Shown here in pieces: positions 15,458 to 26,279 of a DNA stretch of 64,000 nucleotides (positions are counted from its first letter, which is position 1; the number at the start of each line of letters is the position of its first letter). The stretch lies in the NCBI RefSeq assembly GCF_042680685.1, contig NZ_JBHUEA010000003.1:62001-126000 (forward strand). Direction: 5' to 3'. The notes under the pieces were generated by a model. The model ran no database searches. It had not been told where the DNA came from and saw only the letters and a program-made list of their open reading frames with translations. A program made the translations under genes and the position numbers. This DNA is from Amnibacterium endophyticum (GTDB lineage Bacteria > Actinomycetota > Actinomycetes > Actinomycetales > Microbacteriaceae).

Positions 15458-16201
15458 TCAGCGGACGAGCACGGCCGGCACGAGAGCGAGCACCACGAGC
15501 ACGGCGGCGATCGCCCCGACCGCCAGGCGGGCGCGGACGGCCCGGCGCGGCCCGCGGTTGGCGATCAGCACGCCGCCGACCAGCGCGCCGACCAGCAGGC
15601 CGCCGACGTGCGCCTGCCACGCGATCCCGGTCAGCACGAAGCCGAGCGCGAGGTTGATGCCGATGATGACGACGAGCGCCCGCACGTCCACGCCGAGGCG
15701 CCGCTGCACGACCGCGACCGCGCCGAGCACCGCGAAGACGGCGCCGGAGGCGCCGATCACCGGCGTCGTGACCCCCGTCTGCACGCCGGCGATCGGGATG
15801 AACGCGGCGGCGAGCACCGTCAACGAGCCGCCGAGCGCGCCGAGCACGTAGACGGCGACCATCCGCGCCCGCCCGAGGACGCCCTCGAGCGGCCGCCCGA
15901 AGAGGTAGAGGGCGTACATGTTGAACCCGATGTGCACGATGCCGATCAGGCTGCCGGGCGGCGTGATCGGCTGGTGCAGCAGCGCGGCGGTGAGCATCCG
16001 CCACGGCTCGAACGGCGCCCCGGTCGCCGGCAGCGAGTACACCGGCGCGTACTGCCACGCGCGCTGGAGGGCCCCGCCCGTCGCCAGCTGCACGAGGTAG
16101 GCCGCGACGGTGAGGGCGATGATCCAGCCGGTCGCCGTGGCCGGACGGTACCGCGCCGAGCGCCGCCAGACGCGGCGCAGCTCGGTGCGGACGTCGCTCA
16201 T
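15458..16201 (-). CDS. rhomboid-family intramembrane serine protease
   Basis: A 247-residue membrane protease with six or seven hydrophobic segments. Conserved features are the catalytic serine in GASGAVFAVLG, the asparagine of HIGFNMYALYLFG and the late helix histidine in WQAHVGGLLVGAL. Such enzymes cleave single-pass membrane proteins; the substrate here is unknown. ATG at 16201 is chosen; the gene starts four bases after the cyclophilin stop, so the two are probably co-transcribed leftwards, as in many Micrococcales. Confidence 0.92.
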   Translation of the reverse strand: MSDVRTELRRVWRRSARYRPATATGWIIALTVAAYLVQLATGGALQRAWQYAPVYSLPATGAPFEPWRMLTAALLHQPITPPGSLIGIVHIGFNMYALYLFGRPLEGVLGRARMVAVYVLGALGGSLTVLAAAFIPIAGVQTGVTTPVIGASGAVFAVLGAVAVVQRRLGVDVRALVVIIGINLALGFVLTGIAWQAHVGGLLVGALVGGVLIANRGPRRAVRARLAVGAIAAVLVVLALVPAVLVR

Positions 16202-16205
16202 CGGC

Positions 16206-16745
16206 TCAGGTGGTGGTCACGTCGACGGACGACAGCACCTGCTGCTCGACCGGGCGGTCGCCCCGGTCGGTCTGCACGCTGCCCAGCCTGTCGACCACCG
16301 CACGGCTGGCGTCGTCGGCGACCTCGCCGAAGATCGTGTGCGCGCCCTGCAGCCACGTCGTCGGCGCGGTCGTGATGAAGAACTGCGATCCGTTCGTGCC
16401 CTTGCCGAACCGCTTGCCCGCGTTGGCCATGGCGAGCATGTACGGCTTCGTGAAGTCGAGGTCCGGCGAGATCTCGTCGTCGAACTCGTACCCGGGGCCG
16501 CCGGTGCCGGTGCCGAGCGGGTCGCCGCCCTGGATCATGAAGTTCGGGATGATGCGGTGGAAGACGACGTCCTTGTACAGGGGTCCGTCCTGGGTCTGCC
16601 CGCTGCGCGGGTCCTTCCACTGCTGCTCGCCGGTGGCGAGCCCGATGAAGTTCTTCACGGTCTTCGGCGCGTGCAGCCCGTAGAGGTTGACGGTGATGTC
16701 CCCCTGCGTGGTGTGGAGCACGGCGGTGGCGGTGGTGTCCGGCAT
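16206..16745 (-). CDS. ppiA: peptidyl-prolyl cis-trans isomerase, cyclophilin type
   Basis: A 179-residue cytosolic cyclophilin that accelerates proline isomerisation during folding. No signal peptide is present. Signature elements are FHRIIPNFMIQGGDPLGTG (residues about 60-80), GSQFFITTAPTTWLQGAHT with the catalytic-pocket residues, and IFGEV. The length matches single-domain bacterial cyclophilins with a short C-terminal tail. It precedes the rhomboid gene by four bases. Confidence 0.95.
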   Translation of the reverse strand: MPDTTATAVLHTTQGDITVNLYGLHAPKTVKNFIGLATGEQQWKDPRSGQTQDGPLYKDVVFHRIIPNFMIQGGDPLGTGTGGPGYEFDDEISPDLDFTKPYMLAMANAGKRFGKGTNGSQFFITTAPTTWLQGAHTIFGEVADDASRAVVDRLGSVQTDRGDRPVEQQVLSSVDVTTT

Positions 16746-16930
16746 GCCTCCAGTGTGTCAGGGGGCGCCGACCCTTCCGCCGGTCCTCCAGCGCTCGGGC
16801 GGCTCCCTCACGGCTTCCCGCCCGAACTCCCAGGGTGCGCGCAGCGCGCTCGATGGAAGGATGCTGGGGACGCGCCGCGACCCATGCAGGGGCGGTGACC
16901 GCGAACGATTGCCGAAGGGCGGAAGAAGCG

Positions 16931-17608
16931 ATGGCCTCGACCAAGAAGCAGGTGAAGCGGCTCAAGAAGGACGCGCAGCGCCTCTGGAGCGACCAGCAGG
17001 CGCTGCTCAACCGGGCGAACGGCGTCGCGCGGGACGCGGTACCCCACGCCCAGCGCCTCGCCACGTCCTTCTACGACGACCAGCTGAAGCCGTCCGTGAC
17101 GAAGGGACGCGTCGGCGCGAAGGCCGCCGGCAAGGCCGGTTCGGCCGCGGGCCGCTACGTCGGCTCGACCACGCGGGACGCGGTGCGCGGCACGGTCGTG
17201 CCCGCGGCGACGAGCGCGCTGGCCGCAGCGCTCGCGCTGGCGGAGGAGGGCGGCAAGCGCCTCGGCGCCGGGAGCGCCTCGGCCGCCGAGAGCGCGCACG
17301 ACGCGCAGAAGACCCTGAAGAAGGCGCGCCGATCCGGCCTCCGCTCGCAGGCGAAGGCGAAGGCGAAGCTCAAGGCGGCCTCGAAGGCCGGGCAGCACGC
17401 CGCGAAGCACGGGCAGAAGCGCATCGCCAAGGCCACCGGTCGCTCGAGCGGGATCGGCACCGGCGGCACCATCGGCATCGTGCTCGGCATCGGCCTCGTG
17501 GCCGTGATCGGCTACGCGATCTGGCAGACGCTGCGCGCGGACGACGACCTGTGGGTGGCCGACGAGGACCCGGAGATCACGCCCTCGGGCGACGCCCCGA
17601 CCGCGTAG
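16931..17608 (+). CDS. Lys/Ala-rich protein with C-terminal membrane anchor
   Basis: A 225-residue protein of unknown function. It begins MASTKKQVKRLKKDAQRLW, is very rich in Lys, Ala and Arg up to about residue 170 (histone-like composition, with stretches such as KAKAKLKAASKAG), and then has one hydrophobic segment at about 178-198 (GTIGIVLGIGLVAVIGYAIW) followed by an acidic tail (DDDLWVADEDPEI). The N-terminal part is predicted helical. It could bind nucleic acid or polyanions at the membrane, but that is only composition-based inference. GGAAG upstream supports the ATG at 16931. It converges on the LysR gene. Confidence 0.75.
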   Translation: MASTKKQVKRLKKDAQRLWSDQQALLNRANGVARDAVPHAQRLATSFYDDQLKPSVTKGRVGAKAAGKAGSAAGRYVGSTTRDAVRGTVVPAATSALAAALALAEEGGKRLGAGSASAAESAHDAQKTLKKARRSGLRSQAKAKAKLKAASKAGQHAAKHGQKRIAKATGRSSGIGTGGTIGIVLGIGLVAVIGYAIWQTLRADDDLWVADEDPEITPSGDAPTA

Positions 17609-17613
17609 CGGCT

Positions 17614-18495
17614 TCAGCCGGCGGCGACCGCCTCCAGCGTGCTGCGCACCGCGCGCACCGCCGGGCGGTCGGCGCCGGCGGCCCGGGCGGCGGTGAACAC
17701 CTCCCGGTGCGGGTCGCCCGGCAGGAGGACCAGCCGTGCCCTCGTCGGCCGGTCGGTCCAGACCAGGTCCGGCAGGATCGCGACCGCGTTCCCCGACTCC
17801 ACGAGCCGGACGTGCACCTCGAGATCGGCGGACTCGACGCGGACGTCCGGTTCGAACCCGGCTTCGCGGCACCGCTGCTCGGCCCAGTGCCGCGACGCGG
17901 CGCCCCGCGGCTCCATCACCCACGGCAGCTCCGCCACGTCCTCGATGGCCGCGACCTCGGCGCCGGTCGGCACGGCGAGCCGGAGCCGGTCCCGCACCAG
18001 CGGCCGGCGGTCGAGCCCATCGTGACGCATCGTCGCGTGCCCCGGGTACTGCTCGGCCACGACCAGGTCGAAGTCGCGCGCCGCCGTGCGCCGCAGCGCG
18101 GACTCCGGTTCGTGCTGCACCGCCTCCACCCGCACGCCCGGATGGTCGCGGGCCATGCGGGTCAGGGTGTCGGGCAGCAGCGCCAGCGCGGCGGACTGGA
18201 ACACGGCGAGCCGGACCGCACCGGTGGTCGTCTCGGCGCGGGCCGCGATCTCCGTCTCCGCGCGCTCGAGCACCCGGAGCACCTCGCCCGCGCGCTCCGC
18301 GAGCAGCGCGCCGTCCGGGGTGAGCGCGACGCCGCGGCCGGCAGGGCTCAGCAGCGGGACGCCGACCTCGCGCTCGAGCAGCGCGAGCTGCTGCGACACC
18401 GCGGACGGGCTGTAGTGGAGCGCTGCGGCGACCTCGGCGAGCGTGCCGCGGTCGGCCAGCTCGCGCAGCAGCCGCAGGCGCTTGACGTCGTACAC
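17614..18495 (-). CDS. LysR-family transcriptional regulator
   Basis: A 293-residue regulator. The winged helix-turn-helix (about 1-60) reads YDVKRLRLLRELADRGTLAE and LHYSPSAVSQQLALLE; the remainder is a type 2 periplasmic-binding-protein-like effector domain (TTGAVRLAVFQSAA onward). GTG at 18495 is preferred because GAGGAG lies just before it and family members begin with this Tyr-Asp-Val motif; an alternative GTG at 18507 would add four residues. It is divergent from putA with about 87 bp between them, so autoregulation and control of proline catabolism are the obvious hypotheses. The effector is not known. Confidence 0.9.
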   Translation of the reverse strand: MYDVKRLRLLRELADRGTLAEVAAALHYSPSAVSQQLALLEREVGVPLLSPAGRGVALTPDGALLAERAGEVLRVLERAETEIAARAETTTGAVRLAVFQSAALALLPDTLTRMARDHPGVRVEAVQHEPESALRRTAARDFDLVVAEQYPGHATMRHDGLDRRPLVRDRLRLAVPTGAEVAAIEDVAELPWVMEPRGAASRHWAEQRCREAGFEPDVRVESADLEVHVRLVESGNAVAILPDLVWTDRPTRARLVLLPGDPHREVFTAARAAGADRPAVRAVRSTLEAVAAG

Positions 18496-18509
18496 GGTGC
18501 TCCTCACCG

Positions 18510-18524
18510 GTCAGCAGGACTGAA
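18510..18524. promoter_or_regulatory. candidate LysR-type operator between regulator and putA
   Basis: TCAGCAGGACTGA is an interrupted palindrome (TCAG-N5-CTGA) of the T-N11-A type that LysR proteins bind. It sits in the short divergent gap. This is motif matching only. Confidence 0.3.
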
Positions 18525-18582
18525 CGGTACTCGTCGTGAATCATCGCTGTTGCTGACGGTTCCGTCGACCGATGATGACGGG

Positions 18583-21500
18583 ATGAGTGGGATCGCGGAG
18601 CGACCGGTCGTCGCGGCGCTGCAGAAGGACGAGGTCCGTGAGCGCGTGGCGCGGACGGAGCGTCTGGTCCGACGCTGGCTGACCGAGGCGGCCGGCTCCC
18701 CCGCCGACCCGGCGGCGGCCCGGCTCGCGGGCGTGCTGCGCGATCCGAAGGGCCTCGCGTTCACGGTGGGCTTCGTCGACGGCGTGGTCCGGCCGGACGA
18801 CCTCCGCGCCGCCGCGCACCGCCTGCACGCGATCGCGCCCGACGTCCCCCGCTTCCTGCCGCTGCCGCTGCGGCTGGCCGTGCGCCTCGGGGGCCTCGCC
18901 GCGCCGCTGCTGCCGTGGATCGTCGTGCCCGCCGCGCGGTACGCGCTCCGCCGCATGGTCGACCACCTCGTCATCGACGCGACGCCGCGCCGGCTCGGCG
19001 CGTCGATCGCCCGCATCAAGGCACGGGGCGTCCGGCTGAACCTGAACCTGCTCGGCGAGGCGGTCCTCGGCAAGAAGGAGGCGGACCGGCGGCTGGCCGG
19101 CACCCTCGCGCTCATCCAGCGGCCCGACGTCGACTACGTGTCGATCAAGGTGTCCGCCGCGGTCGCGCCCCACGCCACCTGGGCGTTCGACGCCTCCGTC
19201 GACGACGTGGTGGAGCGGCTGCGACCGCTCTACGTCGCCGCCCGCCGCAGCGGCACCTTCATCAACCTGGACATGGAGGAGTACAAGGACCTGGACCTGA
19301 CCGTCGCGGTCTTCCAGCGGATCCTCGACGAGCCCGCCTTCCTCGACTACCGCGGCGGCATCGTGCTGCAGGCCTACCTGCCCGACGCGCTGGCCGCCAT
19401 GCAGGGCCTCCAGGCCTGGTCGGCCGCGCGGCGCGCCCGCGGGGGCGCCGGCATCAAGGTGCGCCTGGTCAAGGGGGCGAACCTGCCGATGGAGCGCGTC
19501 GAGGCCGCGATCCACGACTGGCCGCTCGCCACCTGGCACGAGAAGGTCGAGAGCGACACCCAGTACAAGCGCGTGCTCGACTGGGCGCTGACGCCCGAGC
19601 GGATCGACGCGGTCCAGCTGGGCATCGCCGGTCACAACCTCTTCGACGTCGCGGACGCGTGGCTGCTCGCGCAGGACCGCGGCGTCGAGGACGGCGTCGA
19701 GTTCGAGATGCTGCTCGGCATGGCGACGGGCCAGGCCGAGGCCGTGCGCCGCGAGGTCGGCGGGCTGCTCGTCTACACCCCGGTGGTGCACCCGCGCGAG
19801 TTCGACGTCGCGATCGCCTACCTGGTGCGGCGCCTCGAGGAGGGCGCCAGCGCGGACAACTTCATGTCGAGCGTCTTCGACCTGGCGGCGGACGAGGCCC
19901 TGTTCGAGCGGGAGCGGGAGCGCTACACCGCCTCGCTCCGCGTGCTCGACACCGCGGTGCCGCCGCCGCACCGCGTCCCGCGGGTCGACCGGCCGTGGGC
20001 CTCGGGCGACCCGTTCGCGAACGCGATCGACACCGACCCGGCGGTGCGCGAGCACCGCGAGGCCGTCACCCGGCTGCTCGGCCGGGCCGCGTCCTCGACG
20101 CTCGGCGACGACACGCTCGCCGAGCACACCGTCACCGACCGCGCGGTGCTCGACCGCCTGCTGGACGACGCCCGGGCGGCGGGTGCCGCGTGGGGCGCCC
20201 GCCCCGCGGCCGAGCGCGCGGCCGTGCTGCAGCGTGCGGGTGACGCCCTCGCAGCGGCCCGCGAGGAGCTGATCGAGGTGATGGTGTCCGAGGCGGCGAA
20301 GACCGTCGACCAGGCGGACCCGGAGGTCAGCGAGGCGGTCGACTTCGCGCGGTACTACGCCCACCACGCCGAGGAGCTGGAGCAGGTCGACGGCGCCCGC
20401 TTCGTCCCCGCGGCCCTGACGCTCGTCACCCCGCCCTGGAACTTCCCGGTCGCGATCCCGGCCGGCGGCGTGCTGGCCGCCCTCGCGGCGGGCAGCGCGG
20501 TGGTGCTGAAGCCGGCGGGCCCGGCGAGCCGCTGCGGCGCCGTCCTCGCCGAGGTGCTCTGGCGGGCGGGCGTCCCCCGTGACGTCCTGAACCTCGTGCA
20601 GGTCGACGAGCAGGACCTGGGCGGCGCGCTCGTCGCCGACCCGCGGATCGACCGCGTGATCCTCACCGGGGCGTGGGAGACGGCGCGCCTCTTCCGCGAC
20701 TTCCGCGCCGACCTGCCGGTGCTCGCCGAGACGAGCGGCAAGAACGCGATGGTCGTGACCCCGTCGGCCGACCTCGACCTCGCGGTCAAGGACCTCGTGC
20801 AGAGCGCGTTCGGCCATGCGGGCCAGAAGTGCAGCGCGGCGTCCCTCGCCATCCTGGTCGGCTCCGTCGCGACCTCGAAGCGGTTCCTCGGCCAGCTGGT
20901 CGACGCGGTGTCGTCGCTCGAGGTCGGCATGCCGTGGGACCCGACGACGCGGATGGGCCCGCTGATCGAGCCCGCCGACGGCAAGCTGCTCGAGGGCCTC
21001 ACGACGCTCGGCGAGGGCGAGCGCTGGCTGCTCCGGCCGAAGCGGCTCGACGAGGAGGGCCGCCTGTGGACGCCCGGCGTGCGCTCCGGGGTCCGGCGCG
21101 GCTCCGCGTACCACCTGACCGAGTACTTCGGCCCGGTCCTCGGGCTGATGACCGTCGACACCCTCGACGAGGCGATCGCCGTGCAGAACGAGGTCTCCTT
21201 CGGCCTCACCGCCGGGCTGCAGTCCCTCGAGCCGGAGGAGATCGGCGCCTGGGCCGACCGGGTCGACGCCGGCAACCTCTACGTCAACCGCGGCACGACG
21301 GGGGCGATCGTCGGCCGGCAGCCCTTCGGCGGCTGGAAGCGCTCCTCCGTCGGCCCGGGCTCGAAGGCGGGCGGTCCGAACTACCTGATGGGCCTCGGGT
21401 CGTGGCAGCGGGCCGATGCGACGGAGCCGCCGACCGCGCGGCTCGACGGCGCGGTCGCCCGGGTCGTCCGCGCCGCAGGCGCCTTCGGCGACGCGGCCCG

Positions 21501-21999
21501 CGCCTTCGTGTCCGACGGCGCGATGCGCGACCAGGCGGTCTGGGAGGAGCGGTTCGGCGCCGTCGTCGAGCTCGCCGACCTCGAGGTGGAGCGGAACCTG
21601 CTGCGCTACCGCACCGTGCCGGTGACGATCCGCGTCGGCGCCGTCGCAGCGCCCGCGGACGTCCTCCGGATCGTGGCCGCCGGCGTGCGCTCCGGTGCGA
21701 TGGTCCGGGCGTCGAGCGCCGCACCGCTGCCGCGGGACCTCGCGGCGGCGCTGCGCGAGGCGGGCGTCGCCGCGACCGTGGAGCCGGGCTCCGCGCTCAC
21801 CGGGCGCGTTCGCGCGGTCGGGGTCACCGCGGCCGCGCTGCTCCGCGAGGCGGGCGGCGACCCGGACCTCGCGGTGTGGGACGCGCCGGTCACCGCCGCG
21901 GGCCGGCTGGAGCTGCTGCCGTTCCTCCGCGAGCAGTCGATCAGCATCACCGCGCATCGCTTCGGGACCCCGAACCACCTCACCGACGCCCTGCTCTAG
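18583..21999 (+). CDS. putA: bifunctional proline dehydrogenase / L-glutamate gamma-semialdehyde dehydrogenase
   Basis: A 1138-residue PutA that oxidises proline to P5C (FAD) and then glutamate semialdehyde to glutamate (NAD+). Residues about 100-480 form the PRODH barrel (LNLNLLGEAVLG, INLDMEEYKDLDL, KVRLVKGANLP). Residues about 540-960 form the aldehyde dehydrogenase, with TPPWNFPVAIP, the general base Glu in ETSGKN (about 716) and the nucleophile Cys in GHAGQKCSAAS (about 750). A C-terminal domain of some 150 residues follows. No N-terminal ribbon-helix-helix DNA-binding domain is present, so it is not a self-regulator like E. coli PutA. GATGAT six bases before the ATG resembles a leaderless -10. 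The divergent LysR gene probably controls it. Confidence 0.96.
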   Translation: MSGIAERPVVAALQKDEVRERVARTERLVRRWLTEAAGSPADPAAARLAGVLRDPKGLAFTVGFVDGVVRPDDLRAAAHRLHAIAPDVPRFLPLPLRLAVRLGGLAAPLLPWIVVPAARYALRRMVDHLVIDATPRRLGASIARIKARGVRLNLNLLGEAVLGKKEADRRLAGTLALIQRPDVDYVSIKVSAAVAPHATWAFDASVDDVVERLRPLYVAARRSGTFINLDMEEYKDLDLTVAVFQRILDEPAFLDYRGGIVLQAYLPDALAAMQGLQAWSAARRARGGAGIKVRLVKGANLPMERVEAAIHDWPLATWHEKVESDTQYKRVLDWALTPERIDAVQLGIAGHNLFDVADAWLLAQDRGVEDGVEFEMLLGMATGQAEAVRREVGGLLVYTPVVHPREFDVAIAYLVRRLEEGASADNFMSSVFDLAADEALFERERERYTASLRVLDTAVPPPHRVPRVDRPWASGDPFANAIDTDPAVREHREAVTRLLGRAASSTLGDDTLAEHTVTDRAVLDRLLDDARAAGAAWGARPAAERAAVLQRAGDALAAAREELIEVMVSEAAKTVDQADPEVSEAVDFARYYAHHAEELEQVDGARFVPAALTLVTPPWNFPVAIPAGGVLAALAAGSAVVLKPAGPASRCGAVLAEVLWRAGVPRDVLNLVQVDEQDLGGALVADPRIDRVILTGAWETARLFRDFRADLPVLAETSGKNAMVVTPSADLDLAVKDLVQSAFGHAGQKCSAASLAILVGSVATSKRFLGQLVDAVSSLEVGMPWDPTTRMGPLIEPADGKLLEGLTTLGEGERWLLRPKRLDEEGRLWTPGVRSGVRRGSAYHLTEYFGPVLGLMTVDTLDEAIAVQNEVSFGLTAGLQSLEPEEIGAWADRVDAGNLYVNRGTTGAIVGRQPFGGWKRSSVGPGSKAGGPNYLMGLGSWQRADATEPPTARLDGAVARVVRAAGAFGDAARAFVSDGAMRDQAVWEERFGAVVELADLEVERNLLRYRTVPVTIRVGAVAAPADVLRIVAAGVRSGAMVRASSAAPLPRDLAAALREAGVAATVEPGSALTGRVRAVGVTAAALLREAGGDPDLAVWDAPVTAAGRLELLPFLREQSISITAHRFGTPNHLTDALL

Positions 22000-22025
22000 G
22001 GGTCCGCGCCGCCCGAGCCTCGTCG

Positions 22026-22085
22026 CGCGGTGGTTGCACCGTCACGCGGTGGGTGCACCCACCGCGTTGGGGTGCGACCACCGCG
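22026..22085. repeat. word cluster B: 19-bp spaced direct and inverted repeats after putA
   Basis: CGCGGTGGTTGCACC at 22026 and CGCGGTGGGTGCACC at 22045 are 19 bp apart; their inverses GGTGCACCCACCGCG at 22052 and GGTGCGACCACCGCG at 22071 are also 19 bp apart. The centre, 22045-22066, is a perfect 22-bp palindrome. It lies 26 bp after the putA stop and could act as a terminator, but the regular spacing is not explained by that. Confidence 0.88.
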
Positions 22086-22188
22086 TGACCGGTGCTGCCC
22101 GTCATCGCGCCCCCGCACTGCCAGTCGGGTCCCAGGTCCGTGAGCACAATCGCTGCATTCGGTTCCCCTCGACGAAGGGCGGCGGCCC

Positions 22189-22755
22189 ATGCTCCTCGAC
22201 ACCACCACGACCCCGACGAGCAGCCCGGCGGCTGCCCCGGCCCGCCTCGGCTGGCGGCAGCGCCTCGCCGAACGCCGGCGGCTGCAGCGCGTCGACCGGG
22301 TCGGCGCCAAGCTGGCGCGGCTGGACGCGGTCTCGCGCCTTCTGGCGCGCGCCGAGACGCGGCTCGAGGCGGGGTGGACGCAGGACGCCTGGTTCGTGAC
22401 GCGCGACGACGGAGTGCTCCGGCACCACGTCGGCACCCTCCACGCGGATCAGGGCGTGCGCAGCGAGGCGGTCTGCCTCGTCGCCGCGATCGCGGTGGAG
22501 GCGATGCCCGGCTCGATCACCGGTCCCGACGCGCAGCGGGCGATCGGCGCCCTCTGGAACGTGCTGCACGGCGGCAGCGCCGCGGCGGACTGGGCGACCG
22601 CCCCAGGGGTCACCGCGGCCCGCGCCTACGACCTGGTCCGCTGGAACGACGCCTCCGACCGGCGTCAGTCCGACGTGCTCGCGCTCGTGCAGGCGAGCCG
22701 CGCCTCGATGGACCGCGCCTCGGCCGCGCTGCGCGCCGATCTCGCGCGCGCCTGA
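22189..22755 (+). CDS. DUF6197-like hypothetical protein
   Basis: A 188-residue soluble protein of unknown biochemical role. The pattern WTQDAWFVTRDDG, then EAVCLVAAIAVEA, then a Trp-containing helix and YDLVRWNDASDRRQSDVLAL resembles the DUF6197 family as I remember it (conserved Trp-Gln, a Cys-containing Ala-rich segment, and an RWND motif before a final helix). No signal or membrane segment is seen. The N-terminus (first 25 residues) is Thr/Pro-rich and disordered. No operon partner: putA is 190 bp upstream behind a repeat cluster, and a REP-like element follows its stop. Confidence 0.65.
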   Translation: MLLDTTTTPTSSPAAAPARLGWRQRLAERRRLQRVDRVGAKLARLDAVSRLLARAETRLEAGWTQDAWFVTRDDGVLRHHVGTLHADQGVRSEAVCLVAAIAVEAMPGSITGPDAQRAIGALWNVLHGGSAAADWATAPGVTAARAYDLVRWNDASDRRQSDVLALVQASRASMDRASAALRADLARA

Positions 22756-22779
22756 GCCGGCGAGCGGCCAGCAGCAAGA

Positions 22780-22874
22780 CCGCTGGTCGAGGTGCGACGA
22801 AGGAGCCTCGAGACCACCCGCGCCCGCGAGCCGGGTGGTCTCGAGGCTCGCTGCGCTCGCACCTCGACCAGCGG
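22780..22874. repeat. REP-like palindromic repeat, copy 2 (complete)
   Basis: A full inverted repeat. The left arm CTGGTCGAGGTGCGACGAAG, then AGCCTCGAGACCACCCG; the right arm CGGGTGGTCTCGAGGCTCGC, then GCTCGCACCTCGACCAGCGG. The arms match over most of about 40 bp. It sits between the DUF6197-like gene and the leftward tRNA-Ala and would form a long hairpin in either transcript. Confidence 0.9.
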
Positions 22875-22907
22875 TGGTGCGGCGATCAACGATGCGGTGA
22901 CCGGCGG

Positions 22908-22980
22908 TGGAGACAAGGGGACTCGAACCCCTGACCCCCTGCTTGCAAAGCAGGTGCTCTACCAACTGAGCTATGCCCCC
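22908..22980 (-). tRNA. tRNA-Ala (anticodon TGC)
   Basis: A 73-nt tRNA. The acceptor GGGGGCA pairs with TGTCTCC (two G-U pairs). The D-arm contains AGCTCAGTTGGTAGAGC, the anticodon stem-loop is CCTGC-TTTGCAA-GCAGG and the T-arm GGGGTTCGAGTCCCC. The 3' CCA is not encoded. It lies downstream of tRNA-Ile and the gyrase block, a common actinobacterial order. Confidence 0.97.
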
Positions 22981-23014
22981 GGACAGGCGAGGAGTCTAGC
23001 CGCGCGAGCGCGGT

Positions 23015-23039
23015 CGGAGGCCGAAGGCCGACCGGCGCC
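23015..23039. repeat. 25-bp repeat, copy 2
   Basis: Identical over 25 bp to 8865-8889, placed between tRNA-Ala and tRNA-Ile. Here the palindrome extends to GGTCGGAGGCCGAAGGCCGA, a longer hairpin than at copy 1. Confidence 0.85.
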
Positions 23040-23125
23040 GACGAGATCGCGTACCCGAGGCCCGCTCAGGGCCGAGGAAGTGACACAGGCTTGGACGAGC
23101 GGCGCGTCCAAGACCATCAACAGAG

Positions 23126-23199
23126 TGGGGCTACCAGGACTTGAACCTGGGACCTCTTCGTTATCAGCGAAGCGCTCTAACCGCCTGAGCTATAGCCCC
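23126..23199 (-). tRNA. tRNA-Ile (anticodon GAT)
   Basis: A 74-nt tRNA. The acceptor is GGGGCTA/TAGCCCC, the D-arm AGCTCAGGCGGTTAGAGC, the anticodon loop TGATAAC gives GAT, and the T-arm contains GGTTCAAGTCC. No CCA is encoded. It is transcribed leftwards after the DUF3566 gene. Confidence 0.97.
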
Positions 23200-23646
23200 G
23201 TGTGGCCCCGAAAGGCCGTCGAGAAGCCTACCAGCCGCTACTGGTTGGTGAAGCCGACCAGGATGCCGCCGGTCACCTTGACCGACAGGTTGTACAGCAG
23301 GCAGGCGATCGCGCCGAGCACCGTGCCGACCACGACCTGCAGCGCGGCGATGACCACCGTGAAGCCCATCACCTGCGCGAACGAGATGATGCTGTTCACG
23401 CTGAGGCTGTTGGAGCCGGAGACGTCGCGCAGCAGGGTCGTCACGGATCCGAAGATGCCGGTGGACTCGAGCACGGTCCAGATCAGCAGCACGGCGACGA
23501 CGATGATCACGCCGACCGCGGCCGCGATCAGGAAGCTGAACTTCACCGCGGACCAGAAGTCGATGTAGACCAGCTTGAGCCGGACCTGCTTGACCTTGTT
23601 CGGGTTCGTCGGCTTCGCCGTCAGCTTGTCCGCCACGCTGGTACCG

Positions 23647-26154
<2,508 letters not shown>

Positions 26155-26180
26155 CAGTAGTCAGTCCTTGTCGTGGGGTG

Positions 26181-26263
26181 GGTCTCGAGGCTCCTCCGTC
26201 GCACCTCGACCGACGGGTCTCCCCCGCTGGTCGAGGTGCGGAGCGCAGCGGAGCCTCGAGACC
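26181..26263. repeat. REP-like palindromic repeat, copy 3, between gyrB and gyrA
   Basis: The arms GGTCTCGAGGCTCCTCCGTC and GGAGCCTCGAGACC flank the inner units GCACCTCGACCG and CTGGTCGAGGTGCGGAGCG. It fills most of the 125-bp gap between two genes that are normally adjacent, so the gyrBA transcript should carry a stable hairpin. Confidence 0.88.
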
Positions 26264-26279
26264 GAGGGGCCGCTGCGGA

